Assembly: GCA_017937135.1 (NCBI GenBank)
Contig: JAGBEE010000031.1
Coordinates: 1 to 59,618 of the forward strand
Reading direction: 5' to 3'
DNA: 59,618 nucleotides
Source: Clostridia bacterium
GTDB lineage: Bacteria; Bacillota; Clostridia; Oscillospirales; CAG-272
Part shown: positions 16,201-27,753 of the stretch, one piece after another
Layout: each line of letters begins with the position of its first letter
Numbering within the stretch: position 1 is the stretch's first letter
Made by a program: the position numbers and the translations under genes
The notes under the pieces: model-generated
The model's database searches: none
The model's input: the letters and a program-made list of their open reading frames with translations, nothing else
Told to the model about the DNA's origin: nothing

Positions 16201-17865
16201 TTGAAAACGTTGATATGTGCTATAAATAGTAAATTTATTCATTCCTCTCTTGCAGTATGGTGCTTGGCAGGAGCACTTGAAAAGTGGGCAAGTGACGTAG
16301 AGTATGATATTTTTGAGGGAACGATAAATGAAAATATAGACAACACATGTGAAAAATTAACCTTAGGAAATTATGAATTAGTTGCTTTCTCGACATATAT
16401 ATGGAATGTAAGCTATGTAAAGGAGCTTGCAAGGCGAGTAAAAGAAAAAACAGGGGCAAAAATTCTTTTGGGTGGACCAGAGGTAAGCTACAATGCAAAA
16501 GAAGTTTTAGAAGAGTGCCAATATGTTGATTACATAATAAGTGGAGAGGGTGAGGAGCCCTTTTCAATGCTGGCGCAGGGGAGGAATTTCGATCAGATTC
16601 CTGGGCTATGCTATCGCACAGGAGATAAGATAATAGTAAAAGAGCCTTATGTTTCAATGGAAAATCCGCCATCACCATATGTTGAAAAATATTTTAACGC
16701 CTTAAATGGAAGAATTGCCTATATCGAAACGAGTAGGGGGTGTCCATACAGGTGCGCTTTTTGTTTATCTGGTAGATGTGGTGGAGTGAGATTTTTTGAT
16801 CTTGATGAATCGAAGCAAAAAATAATACTACTTGCTAATAGTGGGACAAAAACGGTAAAATTTATAGACCGAACATTTAATGCAGATAGAAAAAGGGCAA
16901 TAGAAATTTTTGAGTTCATAATTGATGAATATGGCAAAAAAGTGCCAAAGAGTGTCTGTTTTCACTTTGAAATAGAGGGTGAGCTGATAGATGATAAAAC
17001 CATCGAGGTGCTAAAAAAAGCTCCAAAGGGGCTATTTCAATTTGAAATAGGCTTACAAACATTTAATGAAAAAACACTTGAGCATATAAACAGGAAAACG
17101 GACCTAAAAAAATTAACTTACAACATCAAAAGAATTATAGAGCTTGAAAATATTCATGTGCATATAGATTTGATTGCAGGAATGACATATGAGGATATGG
17201 AAAGCTTTGAAAAAAGCTTTAATAAAGCGCTTTCTTTAAAACCAGATATGCTTCAATTAGGTTTTTTAAAGTTACTTCATGGTGCAGATATGCGTGAAGA
17301 TGGAGAAAAGTACAAGTGTGAGTTTTCACCTACGCCTCCATACGAGGTTATATCTACAGAGCACATGAGTAAAAAAGAGCTTCAAGAGCTACATATCCTT
17401 GAGGACGTGTTTGAAAAGCTATATAATTCCTCACGCTTTGAAAGAACCTGCGAATATGTTTTTTCATTATACAGCAGCAGCTTCAAGATTCTCATGGAGC
17501 TTGCATTGTTCGTTGAAAAATCCAACATACCAAATAATCTTGATTTGTTTACAAAGGCTGTTTATGACTTCTTTTCTAAGAAGAAAGAGGTGAATCCAAG
17601 CAAGCTACGCGATTGTATGGCACTTGATCGCTTGTCAACAAATAGGATGGGAACATTACCGGATTTTTTAAAGGTTCATTCTCCAATTATAAAAGAGTAT
17701 CTTACCCTTCTTGAAAAAAGCAAGGATACAAAAAGACCACAAAACGTTAAAAGAGCAGCAACAGTGCTACTTTCAGAAAATAAATTTATCTATGTAGATT
17801 ATCAAAATCCTGATAAAATAAAAAATTCGTACAAAATAATTGAAAAAATTATTAAAAGTGACTAA
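16201..17865 (+). CDS. B12-binding-domain radical SAM protein (DUF4080 type)
   Basis: A 554-residue radical SAM enzyme. A cobalamin-binding-like Rossmann region comes first (about 1-130, including INSKFIHSSLAVW and ILLGGPEVSY). The radical SAM core starts at TSRGCPYRCAFC, with cluster cysteines C181, C185 and C188. The C-terminal region resembles DUF4080, found in many Clostridia and Bacteroides proteins of unknown substrate. The classic DxHxxG cobalamin motif is absent, so true B12 binding is uncertain. The start TTG 16201 has GGAGGG 6 nt upstream. It is a single-gene unit before the mrp-hydrogenase promoter. The reaction is unknown. Confidence 0.82.
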   Translation: MKTLICAINSKFIHSSLAVWCLAGALEKWASDVEYDIFEGTINENIDNTCEKLTLGNYELVAFSTYIWNVSYVKELARRVKEKTGAKILLGGPEVSYNAKEVLEECQYVDYIISGEGEEPFSMLAQGRNFDQIPGLCYRTGDKIIVKEPYVSMENPPSPYVEKYFNALNGRIAYIETSRGCPYRCAFCLSGRCGGVRFFDLDESKQKIILLANSGTKTVKFIDRTFNADRKRAIEIFEFIIDEYGKKVPKSVCFHFEIEGELIDDKTIEVLKKAPKGLFQFEIGLQTFNEKTLEHINRKTDLKKLTYNIKRIIELENIHVHIDLIAGMTYEDMESFEKSFNKALSLKPDMLQLGFLKLLHGADMREDGEKYKCEFSPTPPYEVISTEHMSKKELQELHILEDVFEKLYNSSRFERTCEYVFSLYSSSFKILMELALFVEKSNIPNNLDLFTKAVYDFFSKKKEVNPSKLRDCMALDRLSTNRMGTLPDFLKVHSPIIKEYLTLLEKSKDTKRPQNVKRAATVLLSENKFIYVDYQNPDKIKNSYKIIEKIIKSD

Positions 17866-17890
17866 AATTAAATTATCTTTTCAAAGATAC

Positions 17891-17919
17891 TTGAAAATTT
17901 CTTGCGTATATGATATTAT
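17891..17919 (+). promoter_or_regulatory. SigA extended -10 promoter of mrp-hydrogenase cluster
   Basis: TTGAAA, a 17-bp spacer ending TGA, then TATTAT, about 50 bp before the mrp start. No other promoter is evident before the hydrogenase genes, which probably share this transcript. Confidence 0.6.
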
Positions 17920-17968
17920 ATTGTGTAGAAAATATATTATATCTAATGATATAAGGAAGGAAAATAAA

Positions 17969-18787
17969 ATGGCAGAATGCTCTCACGATTGTGCAAACTG
18001 TTCAAGCAAATGCTCACAGGCTATCCCAAAGGACAAGCTAAATGAGTTTAGCTCAGTAAAGCACGTAATAGGAGTAGTAAGTGGTAAAGGTGGAGTAGGA
18101 AAGTCTATTGTAACCTCTATGCTTGCTGTTCTTATGCAAAGGAAAGGTTATAAAACCGCAATTCTTGATGCTGATATAACAGGACCTTCTATTCCAAGCA
18201 ACTTTGGCTTAAAGGAAAAGGCTACCTCTAACGGTCAGTATCTATTACCTGTTTCATCTAAAACAGGAATTGACATTATGTCAGTAAATCTTCTTTTAGA
18301 GGATGTAACCAAGCCTGTAGTATGGCGTGGACCTGTAATTGCTGGTACAGTAAAGCAATTTTGGACCGACGTGGTTTGGGATGAGGTTGACTATATGTTT
18401 GTTGATATGCCTCCAGGAACGGGAGATGTACCACTAACGGTGTTCCAATCGCTTCCTGTTGACGCAATTGTTATCGTTACAACTCCTCAGGATCTTGTTT
18501 CTATGATAGTAGAAAAGGCTACTAAAATGGCTCAGATGATGAACATTCCAGTACTTGGTATAGTAGAGAATATGAGCTATATAGAATGCCCCGACTGTGG
18601 AAAGAAGATATATGTATTTGGTGAAGAAAAGACAAACAAGGTAGCTAAAAAGTACGGTTACGAAATACTTGGTCAGCTTCCAATGGATGGACGACTTACT
18701 GCACTTTGTGACAAGGGAATAATTGAGCTTATGGAAAACGATTATCTTGACAATGCAAGTAAAACCATCGAAAATAAATTAGTTTAA
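17969..18787 (+). CDS. Mrp/NBP35-family Fe-S cluster carrier ATPase
   Basis: A 272-residue P-loop NTPase of the Mrp/ApbC/NBP35 group, which carries and delivers Fe-S clusters. The deviant Walker A GKGGVGKS is at 39-46; DADITGPSIP and MPPGTGD follow. An N-terminal cysteine cluster (C4, C8, C11, C15) recalls NBP35. The C-terminal CPDCG supplies the bridging CxxC that holds a cluster between two subunits. ATG 17969 has AAGGAAGG and starts after the promoter; a longer frame would begin upstream of it. The gene lies 27 bp before the hydrogenase genes, which encode many Fe-S clusters, so a maturation role is a reasonable inference. Confidence 0.88.
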   Translation: MAECSHDCANCSSKCSQAIPKDKLNEFSSVKHVIGVVSGKGGVGKSIVTSMLAVLMQRKGYKTAILDADITGPSIPSNFGLKEKATSNGQYLLPVSSKTGIDIMSVNLLLEDVTKPVVWRGPVIAGTVKQFWTDVVWDEVDYMFVDMPPGTGDVPLTVFQSLPVDAIVIVTTPQDLVSMIVEKATKMAQMMNIPVLGIVENMSYIECPDCGKKIYVFGEEKTNKVAKKYGYEILGQLPMDGRLTALCDKGIIELMENDYLDNASKTIENKLV

Positions 18788-18814
18788 TAAAATTTTATAT
18801 AAAGGAGTTCCCCT

Positions 18815-19309
18815 ATGAAAAAGAAATTGACAACTGTTGCTTTCAATGGTACAGCTGAGCAGCTTGCAAAGCTTGACGAACTCATTGCAAAGCACAAAGG
18901 TGAGAAGGGCGCACTTATGCCTGTTCTTCAAGGCGCACAAGGTATTTATGGATACTTGCCAATCGAAGTACAACAGCACATTGCACTCTCAATGGATGTT
19001 CCACTATCTGAGGTTTATGGAGTTGCATCCTTCTACTCACAATTCATCCTCAATCCAAAAGGCGAATATGCAGTAGCAGTATGCCTTGGTACAGCTTGCT
19101 ATGTAAAAGGTGCAGGCTTGCTTATGGATAAGCTTGAATCCCTCCTTGGAATTAAAAATGGAGAAATCTCTGCTGACAGAAAATTCAGCCTTGATGCAAC
19201 TCGTTGCATCGGTGCATGTGGACTTGCTCCCGTGCTTACAGTAAACGAAGAGGTTTACGGAAGACTTACACCTGATATGATCAAGGGCATCCTTGATAAA
19301 TATAACTAA
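18815..19309 (+). CDS. hydC: NuoE-like [2Fe-2S] subunit of NAD-linked [FeFe] hydrogenase (HydC)
   Basis: A 164-residue thioredoxin-fold [2Fe-2S] subunit (NuoE/HydC type). The cluster cysteines are in CLGTACYVKGA (about 90-95) and RCIGACGLAP (about 131-135). Early features such as GALMPVLQGAQGIYGYLP are typical. With the NuoF and HydA homologues it would form the cytoplasmic trimeric hydrogenase that couples NADH and ferredoxin to H2. AAAGGAG precedes ATG 18815. Codon use shifts here to the CTT/GGT/ATC-rich pattern of highly expressed genes. Confidence 0.9.
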   Translation: MKKKLTTVAFNGTAEQLAKLDELIAKHKGEKGALMPVLQGAQGIYGYLPIEVQQHIALSMDVPLSEVYGVASFYSQFILNPKGEYAVAVCLGTACYVKGAGLLMDKLESLLGIKNGEISADRKFSLDATRCIGACGLAPVLTVNEEVYGRLTPDMIKGILDKYN

Positions 19310-19328
19310 TGGAAGGACGGAAGAAAAA

Positions 19329-21239
19329 ATGATTAAAACTTTACAAGAACTCGCTAAGATCAGAGAATCTTATGAGGGAAAGATCGCTTTCCGTCAACAC
19401 AGCAAGGATCAAACTGTATCCGATGGTAAAATTAAAAAGCACGTTCTTATTTGTGGTGGTACAGGCTGTACCTCTTCAAAGAGCGTTCAAATTAAGGCAA
19501 AAATGGAAGAAGAGCTTGCAAAAGCAGGAATCGCAGACGAGGTACAGGTAGTTCTTACAGGATGCTTCGGTCTTTGCGCACTCGGACCTATTGTTATCGT
19601 ATATCCAGAGGGAACCTTCTATTCCAGAATAGAAATTAAAGATGCTGAAACAATCGTAAAGGAGCATCTTGTAAATGGTAATCCTGTAAAGAACCTTCTT
19701 TACTCTGAAACAGTTAAGGGAGATGAAATTCTTTCACTTAACGAAACAGCATTCTATAAAAAGCAAAAGCGTGTTGCACTTCGTAACTGTGGTGTTATTG
19801 ACCCTGAGTGTATTGACGAATACATAGGAACAAACGGTTATATGGCTCTCGGTAAGGTTCTTACAGAGATGACACCCGAAACTGTTATCAATACAATTCT
19901 TGACTCAGGACTCCGTGGTAGAGGAGGCGGTGGATTCCCAACAGGTAGAAAATGGGCTTTCGCTGCTGCACAGCCTAAGGGACAAAAGTATGTTGTATGT
20001 AATGCTGACGAGGGTGACCCAGGAGCATTCATGGACCGTTCTATCCTTGAGGGAGACCCACACGCTCTTATTGAGGCTATGGCAATTGCTGCTTACGCAA
20101 TTGGTTCAAACCAAGGCTTTGTATATGTTCGTGCTGAATATCCTATCGCAGTAAACAGACTTCAAAAGGCTATTGACCAGGCAAGAGAACAAGGTCTTCT
20201 TGGCAAAAACATTTTTGGAACAGACTTCGAGTTTGACCTTCAAATCAGACTTGGTGCTGGTGCTTTCGTATGTGGAGAAGAGACAGCGCTTCTTACATCT
20301 ATCGAGGGTAACAGAGGTGAGCCACGTCCACGTCCTCCATTCCCAGCAGTTAAGGGACTTTGGGGCAAGCCTACTATCATCAACAACGTTGAAACCTATG
20401 CAAACATTCCTCAAATCATCTTAAAGGGCGCTAATTGGTTCACATCTATGGGTACTGAAAAGTCCAAGGGAACAAAGGTATTTGCTCTCGGTGGTAAGAT
20501 TACAAATACAGGTCTTGTTGAGATTCCTATGGGTACAACTCTTCGTGAGGTTGTTGAGGAAATCGGTGGAGGCATTCCTAACGGCAAGAAGTTCAAGGCT
20601 GCTCAAACAGGTGGTCCTTCAGGTGGATGTATCCCAGCTTCTAAATATGATGTTGAGATTGACTACGATAACCTTATTGCTCAAGGATCAATGATGGGCT
20701 CTGGTGGACTTATCGTAATGGATGAAGACACATGTATGGTTGACCTTGCTAAATTCTTCCTTGAATTTACAGTTGACGAGTCCTGTGGTAAATGTGCACC
20801 TTGTCGTATCGGTACAGTTAGACTTCTTGAAATCCTTGATAAGATTACAAGTGGTAACGGTGAAATGGAAGACCTCGATAAGCTTGAGGAGCTTGCTAAC
20901 TACATTAAGAGCGCTTCACTTTGTGGTCTTGGACAAACAGCACCAAACCCTGTTCTTTCAACACTTAAGAACTTCCGTGACGAGTATATCGCACATATCG
21001 TAGATAAGAAATGCCCTGCTGGCGTATGTAAGAACCTCTTTACATATAAAATCGACGCTGACAAATGTATCGGTTGTGGTATGTGTGCAAAGCAATGTCC
21101 TGCTGATGCAATTTCAAGAACAGACTATGTTGCAGAGGGACACAAGCTTGCTTCCTTCGCAATAGATGCTTCTAAGTGCGTAAAATGTGGAGCTTGCTTA
21201 CCAAGCTGTAAGAAGATTAAGGCAATTTATAAGGGTTAA
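19329..21239 (+). CDS. hydB: NuoF-like NADH-binding subunit of [FeFe] hydrogenase (HydB)
   Basis: A 636-residue flavoprotein subunit. In order: an N-terminal thioredoxin-like [2Fe-2S] domain (CGGTGCTSSKS, then CFGLCALGP), the NADH/FMN 51-kDa core with GRGGGGFPTGRKW and CNADEGDPGAFMDR, an SLBB domain, and the [4Fe-4S] segment ESCGKCAPCRIG. C-terminal two-cluster ferredoxin motifs follow (CIGCGMCAKQCP and CVKCGACLPSC). This domain set is that of electron-bifurcating HydB. The ATG at 19329 is chosen because the longer frame start lacks support. It sits 19 bp after hydC and 18 bp before hydA. Confidence 0.92.
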   Translation: MIKTLQELAKIRESYEGKIAFRQHSKDQTVSDGKIKKHVLICGGTGCTSSKSVQIKAKMEEELAKAGIADEVQVVLTGCFGLCALGPIVIVYPEGTFYSRIEIKDAETIVKEHLVNGNPVKNLLYSETVKGDEILSLNETAFYKKQKRVALRNCGVIDPECIDEYIGTNGYMALGKVLTEMTPETVINTILDSGLRGRGGGGFPTGRKWAFAAAQPKGQKYVVCNADEGDPGAFMDRSILEGDPHALIEAMAIAAYAIGSNQGFVYVRAEYPIAVNRLQKAIDQAREQGLLGKNIFGTDFEFDLQIRLGAGAFVCGEETALLTSIEGNRGEPRPRPPFPAVKGLWGKPTIINNVETYANIPQIILKGANWFTSMGTEKSKGTKVFALGGKITNTGLVEIPMGTTLREVVEEIGGGIPNGKKFKAAQTGGPSGGCIPASKYDVEIDYDNLIAQGSMMGSGGLIVMDEDTCMVDLAKFFLEFTVDESCGKCAPCRIGTVRLLEILDKITSGNGEMEDLDKLEELANYIKSASLCGLGQTAPNPVLSTLKNFRDEYIAHIVDKKCPAGVCKNLFTYKIDADKCIGCGMCAKQCPADAISRTDYVAEGHKLASFAIDASKCVKCGACLPSCKKIKAIYKG

Positions 21240-21257
21240 TGAAAGGGGCTACATATT

Positions 21258-22997
21258 ATGGAAAACATGGTAAATATTAAAATTAACAATAGAGAATATG
21301 CAGTTCCTGCTAATTCAACAGTGCTTGAAGCAGCAAGATATGCTGGAATTGATATTCCTACGCTTTGCTATCTTAAAGATATAAATGAAATCGGTGCATG
21401 CCGTCTTTGCCTCGTTGAAGTAAAGGGAGCAAGAGGCATGGCTGCTGCTTGCGTATATCCTGTAAACGAGGGTATGGAGGTATTTACAAATACTCCAGCA
21501 ATCAGAAAAGCAAGAAAGACAAACCTTGAGCTTGTTCTTTCAGCTCACAAGAAGAAATGTCTTACATGTATCCGTTCAACAAGCTGTGAGCTTCAAAAGC
21601 TCGCTTTGGAATACGGTGTAGATGAAGACCACTTCCAAGGTAACAACAATGTATATCCTATTGATGCTACAACACCTTACATAGTAAGAGATAACGAAAA
21701 ATGTATTCTTTGCCGCCGTTGCGTAGCTGCATGTAAGAATATGCAACAAATCGGTGTTATCGGTGCTAATGACCGTGGATTTGATACACACATCGCATCT
21801 GCATTTGAAAAGACACTTGATCAAACATCCTGTATCGGATGTGGACAATGTATCGTTGCTTGTCCTGTTGGAGCACTTTATGAAAAGGACGATACACAAA
21901 AGGTTCTTGAAGCACTTGCAGATCCTACAAAGCATGTTGCAATTTGCGCAGCCCCATCAGTTCGTGCTACAATAGGTGAATGCTTCGACTACGAGGTAGG
22001 CACAGATGTAGAGGGCAAGATGGTTGCAGCTATGAAGGCTCTTGGCTTTGATGGTGTTTACGATATGAACTTGACAGCTGACCTCACAATTATGGAAGAG
22101 GCAACTGAGTTCCTTGAGAGATTTAAGGAGGGTAAGAACTTGCCACTTATCACATCCTGCTCACCAGGATGGGTTAAGTACTGCGAGCACTACTTCCCAG
22201 AATTTACAGATAATCTTTCATCCTGTAAATCACCACAACAGATGTTTGGTGCTATGTATAAAACATACTACGCACAAAAGGCAGGACTTGATCCTAAGGA
22301 TATCGTATTCGTTTCTTGCATTCCTTGTACAGCAAAGAAATTTGAGGTAACAAGAGATCATCAAAATGCAGCAGGTGTATGTGATGTTGATATAGCTATC
22401 ACAACACGTGAGCTTGCAAGAATGATTAAACAAGCAGGTATCGACTTTAGATCCCTTAATGATGCTAAGTTTGATGAGCCATTCAGCATCGGTTCAGGCG
22501 CAGGAGCAATCTTTGGCGCAACAGGTGGTGTTATGGAAGCAGCTCTTCGTACAGCAGCTGAGGTTATCGAAAAGAAAGAGCTTCAAAAGCTTGAATTTGA
22601 TGACGTAAGAGGTACAGAGGGCATTAAGAAGGCTACATACAAGATTGGTGACGTTGAGGTTAGAGTAGCAGTAGTAAGTGGTACAGCAAATGCTAAGAAG
22701 CTCCTTAACGCAATTAAATCAGGCGAAGAAAAGTATGACTTTATTGAGGTTATGGCTTGTCCTGGTGGATGCGTAAATGGTGGTGGACAGCCTACACAGC
22801 CTGCAGTTGTTCGTAACAACGTTGACCTTAAGGCACTTCGCGCAAAGGTTCTTTATACAGCAGATAAGAATATGGACGTTAGAAAGTCACATGAAAACTC
22901 AGCTGTTAAGAAGCTTTACGATGAGTATTTTGGTGCTCCAGGTAGCCACAAGGCTCACGAGATTCTACATACAAAGTATGTAAAAAGAGGCCTTTAA
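21258..22997 (+). CDS. hydA: [FeFe] hydrogenase catalytic subunit, group A (HydA)
   Basis: A 579-residue [FeFe] hydrogenase. The N-terminal [2Fe-2S] ferredoxin domain (C37, C48, C51, C65) is followed by a His/Cys segment (about 97-110) and a two-[4Fe-4S] domain (CILCRRCVAACK; CIGCGQCIVACP). The H-cluster domain has L1 TSCSPGW (299-305), L2 IPCTAKKFE (355-363) and L3 with CPGGCVNGGGQP (501-512). L1 has Ser after the first Cys where TSCCPxW is the textbook form. The protein ends in the small-subunit-like region with YDEYFG. It reduces protons or oxidises H2 together with HydB and HydC; maturases HydE/F/G are not in the window. Confidence 0.93.
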   Translation: MENMVNIKINNREYAVPANSTVLEAARYAGIDIPTLCYLKDINEIGACRLCLVEVKGARGMAAACVYPVNEGMEVFTNTPAIRKARKTNLELVLSAHKKKCLTCIRSTSCELQKLALEYGVDEDHFQGNNNVYPIDATTPYIVRDNEKCILCRRCVAACKNMQQIGVIGANDRGFDTHIASAFEKTLDQTSCIGCGQCIVACPVGALYEKDDTQKVLEALADPTKHVAICAAPSVRATIGECFDYEVGTDVEGKMVAAMKALGFDGVYDMNLTADLTIMEEATEFLERFKEGKNLPLITSCSPGWVKYCEHYFPEFTDNLSSCKSPQQMFGAMYKTYYAQKAGLDPKDIVFVSCIPCTAKKFEVTRDHQNAAGVCDVDIAITTRELARMIKQAGIDFRSLNDAKFDEPFSIGSGAGAIFGATGGVMEAALRTAAEVIEKKELQKLEFDDVRGTEGIKKATYKIGDVEVRVAVVSGTANAKKLLNAIKSGEEKYDFIEVMACPGGCVNGGGQPTQPAVVRNNVDLKALRAKVLYTADKNMDVRKSHENSAVKKLYDEYFGAPGSHKAHEILHTKYVKRGL

Positions 22998-23024
22998 TTA
23001 ACACTCAAAAGGTAGAATAAATTA

Positions 23025-23058
23025 TACCCAAGCACTTTCGGTGCTTGGGTATTTTTTT
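23025..23058 (+). terminator. Intrinsic terminator of hydrogenase operon
   Basis: An 11-bp stem TACCCAAGCAC / GTGCTTGGGTA with loop TTTCG is followed by seven Ts, 28 bp after the hydA stop. Confidence 0.92.
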
Positions 23059-23083
23059 ACAAAATTATTCAAATAACAAAGCG

Positions 23084-23112
23084 TTGACACATAAATCTTA
23101 CTATGATATAAT
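23084..23112 (+). promoter_or_regulatory. SigA extended -10 promoter for DUF2500 gene
   Basis: TTGACA, a 17-bp spacer ending TGA, then TATAAT; an almost ideal promoter. The start site near 23119 decides the ATG at 23138. Confidence 0.75.
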
Positions 23113-23137
23113 AATATTAAAGAAGGGTTGTGAAGGT

Positions 23138-23476
23138 ATGCCAATTATAATATTATTTATTTCAATTCCGCTTGTTTTGGGTGTTTTCGCCGTGATTTTA
23201 CTTTTCAAGCTGTTTGGTGGAGCTGCGTATAGTAGCACAAAAAACCTTTTGTCTAAGAAAAAGATAGTGCAAGCAGAGTTTATAACAAAAAGAGAACAGC
23301 TTATGCTAAGAGCATCCGGCCCATATACAAACTATTTTGCAACCTTCAGACTATCAGAAAATGATAGTATTGAATTTCCAATACCTAAAAGACTTTATAA
23401 AAAGCTTAAAAGTGGACATACAGGAACCCTAACATATCTTGGCAATACATTTTATAGCTACAAAATAAACAAATAA
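23138..23476 (+). CDS. DUF2500-like membrane-anchored protein
   Basis: A 112-residue protein with one N-terminal membrane helix (about 3-26, ILFISIPLVLGVFAVILLF). A small soluble beta domain follows, with AEFITKREQ, NYFATFRLSENDSIEFPIP and GHTGTLTYLGNTFYSY. This layout matches the DUF2500 family (helix plus a beta-barrel-like domain), whose function is unknown. ATG 23138 is used because the predicted transcription start excludes the longer frame; GAAGGT precedes it. The gene is monocistronic, with its own promoter and terminator, and unrelated in sequence to its neighbours. Confidence 0.72.
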   Translation: MPIIILFISIPLVLGVFAVILLFKLFGGAAYSSTKNLLSKKKIVQAEFITKREQLMLRASGPYTNYFATFRLSENDSIEFPIPKRLYKKLKSGHTGTLTYLGNTFYSYKINK

Positions 23477-23506
23477 AAAGAGCTTCGTTTGAAGCTCTTT
23501 TTTATA
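23476..23506. terminator. Bidirectional intrinsic terminator
   Basis: A stem AAAAGAGCTTC / GAAGCTCTTTT with loop GTTT lies between the convergent DUF2500 and reductase genes and has T-rich flanks on both strands. Confidence 0.88.
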
Positions 23507-24221
23507 TTATATATCCACCATTAACGCCCAAAATCTGTCCAGTAATAAAAGCAGATGATTCTTGGCACAAAAATAGCATTGTATTAACTACATCCTCGCA
23601 TCTTCCAATTTTACCAAGTGGAGTATCCTGCTTTAAAGCTTCAATGTCGTCACTTGAAAGATTTTTGTTCATATCTGTATCTATAACGCCTGGTGAAATG
23701 CAATTTACTCTTATTCCAGACGGACCAACCTCCTTGCTAAGAGCCTTTGTAAGTCCTATAAGCCCCGCTTTTGATACGGAGTAGTGAACCTCGCAGGATG
23801 CGCCAACCTCTCCCCACATAGAGGAAATGTTGATAATTATACCATCCTTCCTTGAAATCATATCAGGAAGAACCTCTCTCGATGCATAAAACGCGCTTGA
23901 AAGGTTGGTATCTATCATTTTGCGCCACATTTCATCAGTGATGTCAGTGAAAAGAGAAAACTCATCAATTCCTGCATTATTTATTAAAATATCAATTTTC
24001 CCAAAACTATTTATAGTTGATTTTATCGCTTTTTTAATATCCTCGCTTTTGGAAACATCGCAATATATAGAAAGTGCACCACACTCATTTGCAAGAGAAG
24101 TAGCTTTTTCTAAGGACGATAAGTAAGTAAAGGCAACATTGTAGCCACGACGTGAAAACTCGCGAACTGCGCAAGCGCCAATGCCTTTGCTACCACCTGT
24201 AATAAAAACTGTTTTATTCAT
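23502..24221 (-). CDS. Short-chain dehydrogenase/reductase (FabG or EF-P aminopentanone reductase type)
   Basis: A 239-residue classical SDR. The cofactor motif is TGGSKGIG (9-16), NNAG is near 81-84, and the catalytic Ser is in NISSMWGEVG, with Tyr and Lys in YSVSKAG. The C-terminal GQILGVNGGY is typical of FabG-like proteins. The segment NISSMWGEVGASCEVHYS resembles Firmicute proteins assigned as elongation factor P 5-aminopentanone reductase (YmfI), so that role competes with 3-oxoacyl-ACP reductase. No fatty acid or efp genes are near. AAGGATATTTT precedes ATG 24221. Confidence 0.85.
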   Translation of the reverse strand: MNKTVFITGGSKGIGACAVREFSRRGYNVAFTYLSSLEKATSLANECGALSIYCDVSKSEDIKKAIKSTINSFGKIDILINNAGIDEFSLFTDITDEMWRKMIDTNLSSAFYASREVLPDMISRKDGIIINISSMWGEVGASCEVHYSVSKAGLIGLTKALSKEVGPSGIRVNCISPGVIDTDMNKNLSSDDIEALKQDTPLGKIGRCEDVVNTMLFLCQESSAFITGQILGVNGGYII

Positions 24222-24255
24222 AAAATATCCTTTAAATATGATTTTACTATGATAT

Positions 24256-24284
24256 ATTTTATCATATTTTAACTTAAATGTAAA
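24256..24284 (-). promoter_or_regulatory. SigA extended -10 promoter for SDR gene
   Basis: Minus strand TTTACA, a 17-bp spacer ending TGA, then TAAAAT. It is arranged back-to-back with the beta-galactosidase promoter only 8 bp away. Confidence 0.65.
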
Positions 24285-24292
24285 TATATTTC

Positions 24293-24321
24293 TTGACTAA
24301 TATTATGTAGTATGATAAAAT
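24293..24321 (+). promoter_or_regulatory. SigA extended -10 promoter for beta-galactosidase
   Basis: TTGACT, a 17-bp spacer ending TGA, then TAAAAT, 38 bp before the start codon. No operator-like inverted repeat or catabolite-response sequence was recognised around it. Confidence 0.68.
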
Positions 24322-24332
24322 AAACTTAATAA

Positions 24333-27188
<2,856 letters not shown>

Positions 27189-27190
27189 TA

Positions 27191-27228
27191 AAAAAGTCAC
27201 TGTCGAGCAAAACGGCAGTGACTTTTTA
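27191..27228. terminator. Bidirectional intrinsic terminator
   Basis: A long stem AAAAAGTCACTG... / ...CAGTGACTTTTT lies between convergent lacZ and the ECF gene, with T/A runs on both sides. Confidence 0.88.
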
Positions 27229-27750
27229 TTATTGCTTACTTAGAAAATTTTTAATGTATTTGTTGCTTTTTAATAGATTTGTAATAATAACGCCTACTAA
27301 TATTCCTGAAAAGCCTTGAATCAAATTAAATGGAACATTTAAAAGAGCGCCATATGCATTTTTTAATACAAAAATCCATTCGTAAATGAAGTATCCAAGA
27401 ACCATAATGATTTCAGCGGCAATACCACCAATTATCATAGATGGTAAATCCTTATGTATCAGCTTGGAAAATAAAGTGAATATAAAATATCCAACCAACG
27501 ACATAAGACCTTTTATTATAAATGTTGCTGGAGCATATAGGGTGTAAAATGGTAAATCAGCGAGCATGGCACCCGTTGCTCCGGCTATAGCTCCATAGAT
27601 AGGACCCAATAAAAATGTCGAACAAAGAATAAATGCATCACCTAAATTTATATTTCCAACTCCTGTGGGAATTGAAATAAACATAGTTGCAACAAAGGTA
27701 ATCGAAGCAAATAGAGCACAAAGAGTAATTGTTTTAATATGATTTTTCAT
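27229..27750 (-). CDS. ECF transporter S (substrate-binding) component
   Basis: A 173-residue integral membrane S component with about five to six hydrophobic helices. It resembles the vitamin-specific subunits that plug into a shared EcfAA'T module. Typical features are a short cytosolic start (MKNHIKTITLCALFASITFV), then NLGDAFILCSTFLLGPIYG, GAIAGATGAMLADL and ATFIIKGLMSLVGY. The overall style is close to pantothenate or hydroxymethylpyrimidine-type S proteins, but substrate cannot be read. GGAGG before ATG 27750 lies in the 3' end of mntP, so the two genes are co-translated. No ECF ATPase or T component is in the window. Confidence 0.8.
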   Translation of the reverse strand: MKNHIKTITLCALFASITFVATMFISIPTGVGNINLGDAFILCSTFLLGPIYGAIAGATGAMLADLPFYTLYAPATFIIKGLMSLVGYFIFTLFSKLIHKDLPSMIIGGIAAEIIMVLGYFIYEWIFVLKNAYGALLNVPFNLIQGFSGILVGVIITNLLKSNKYIKNFLSKQ

Positions 27751-27753
27751 ATT

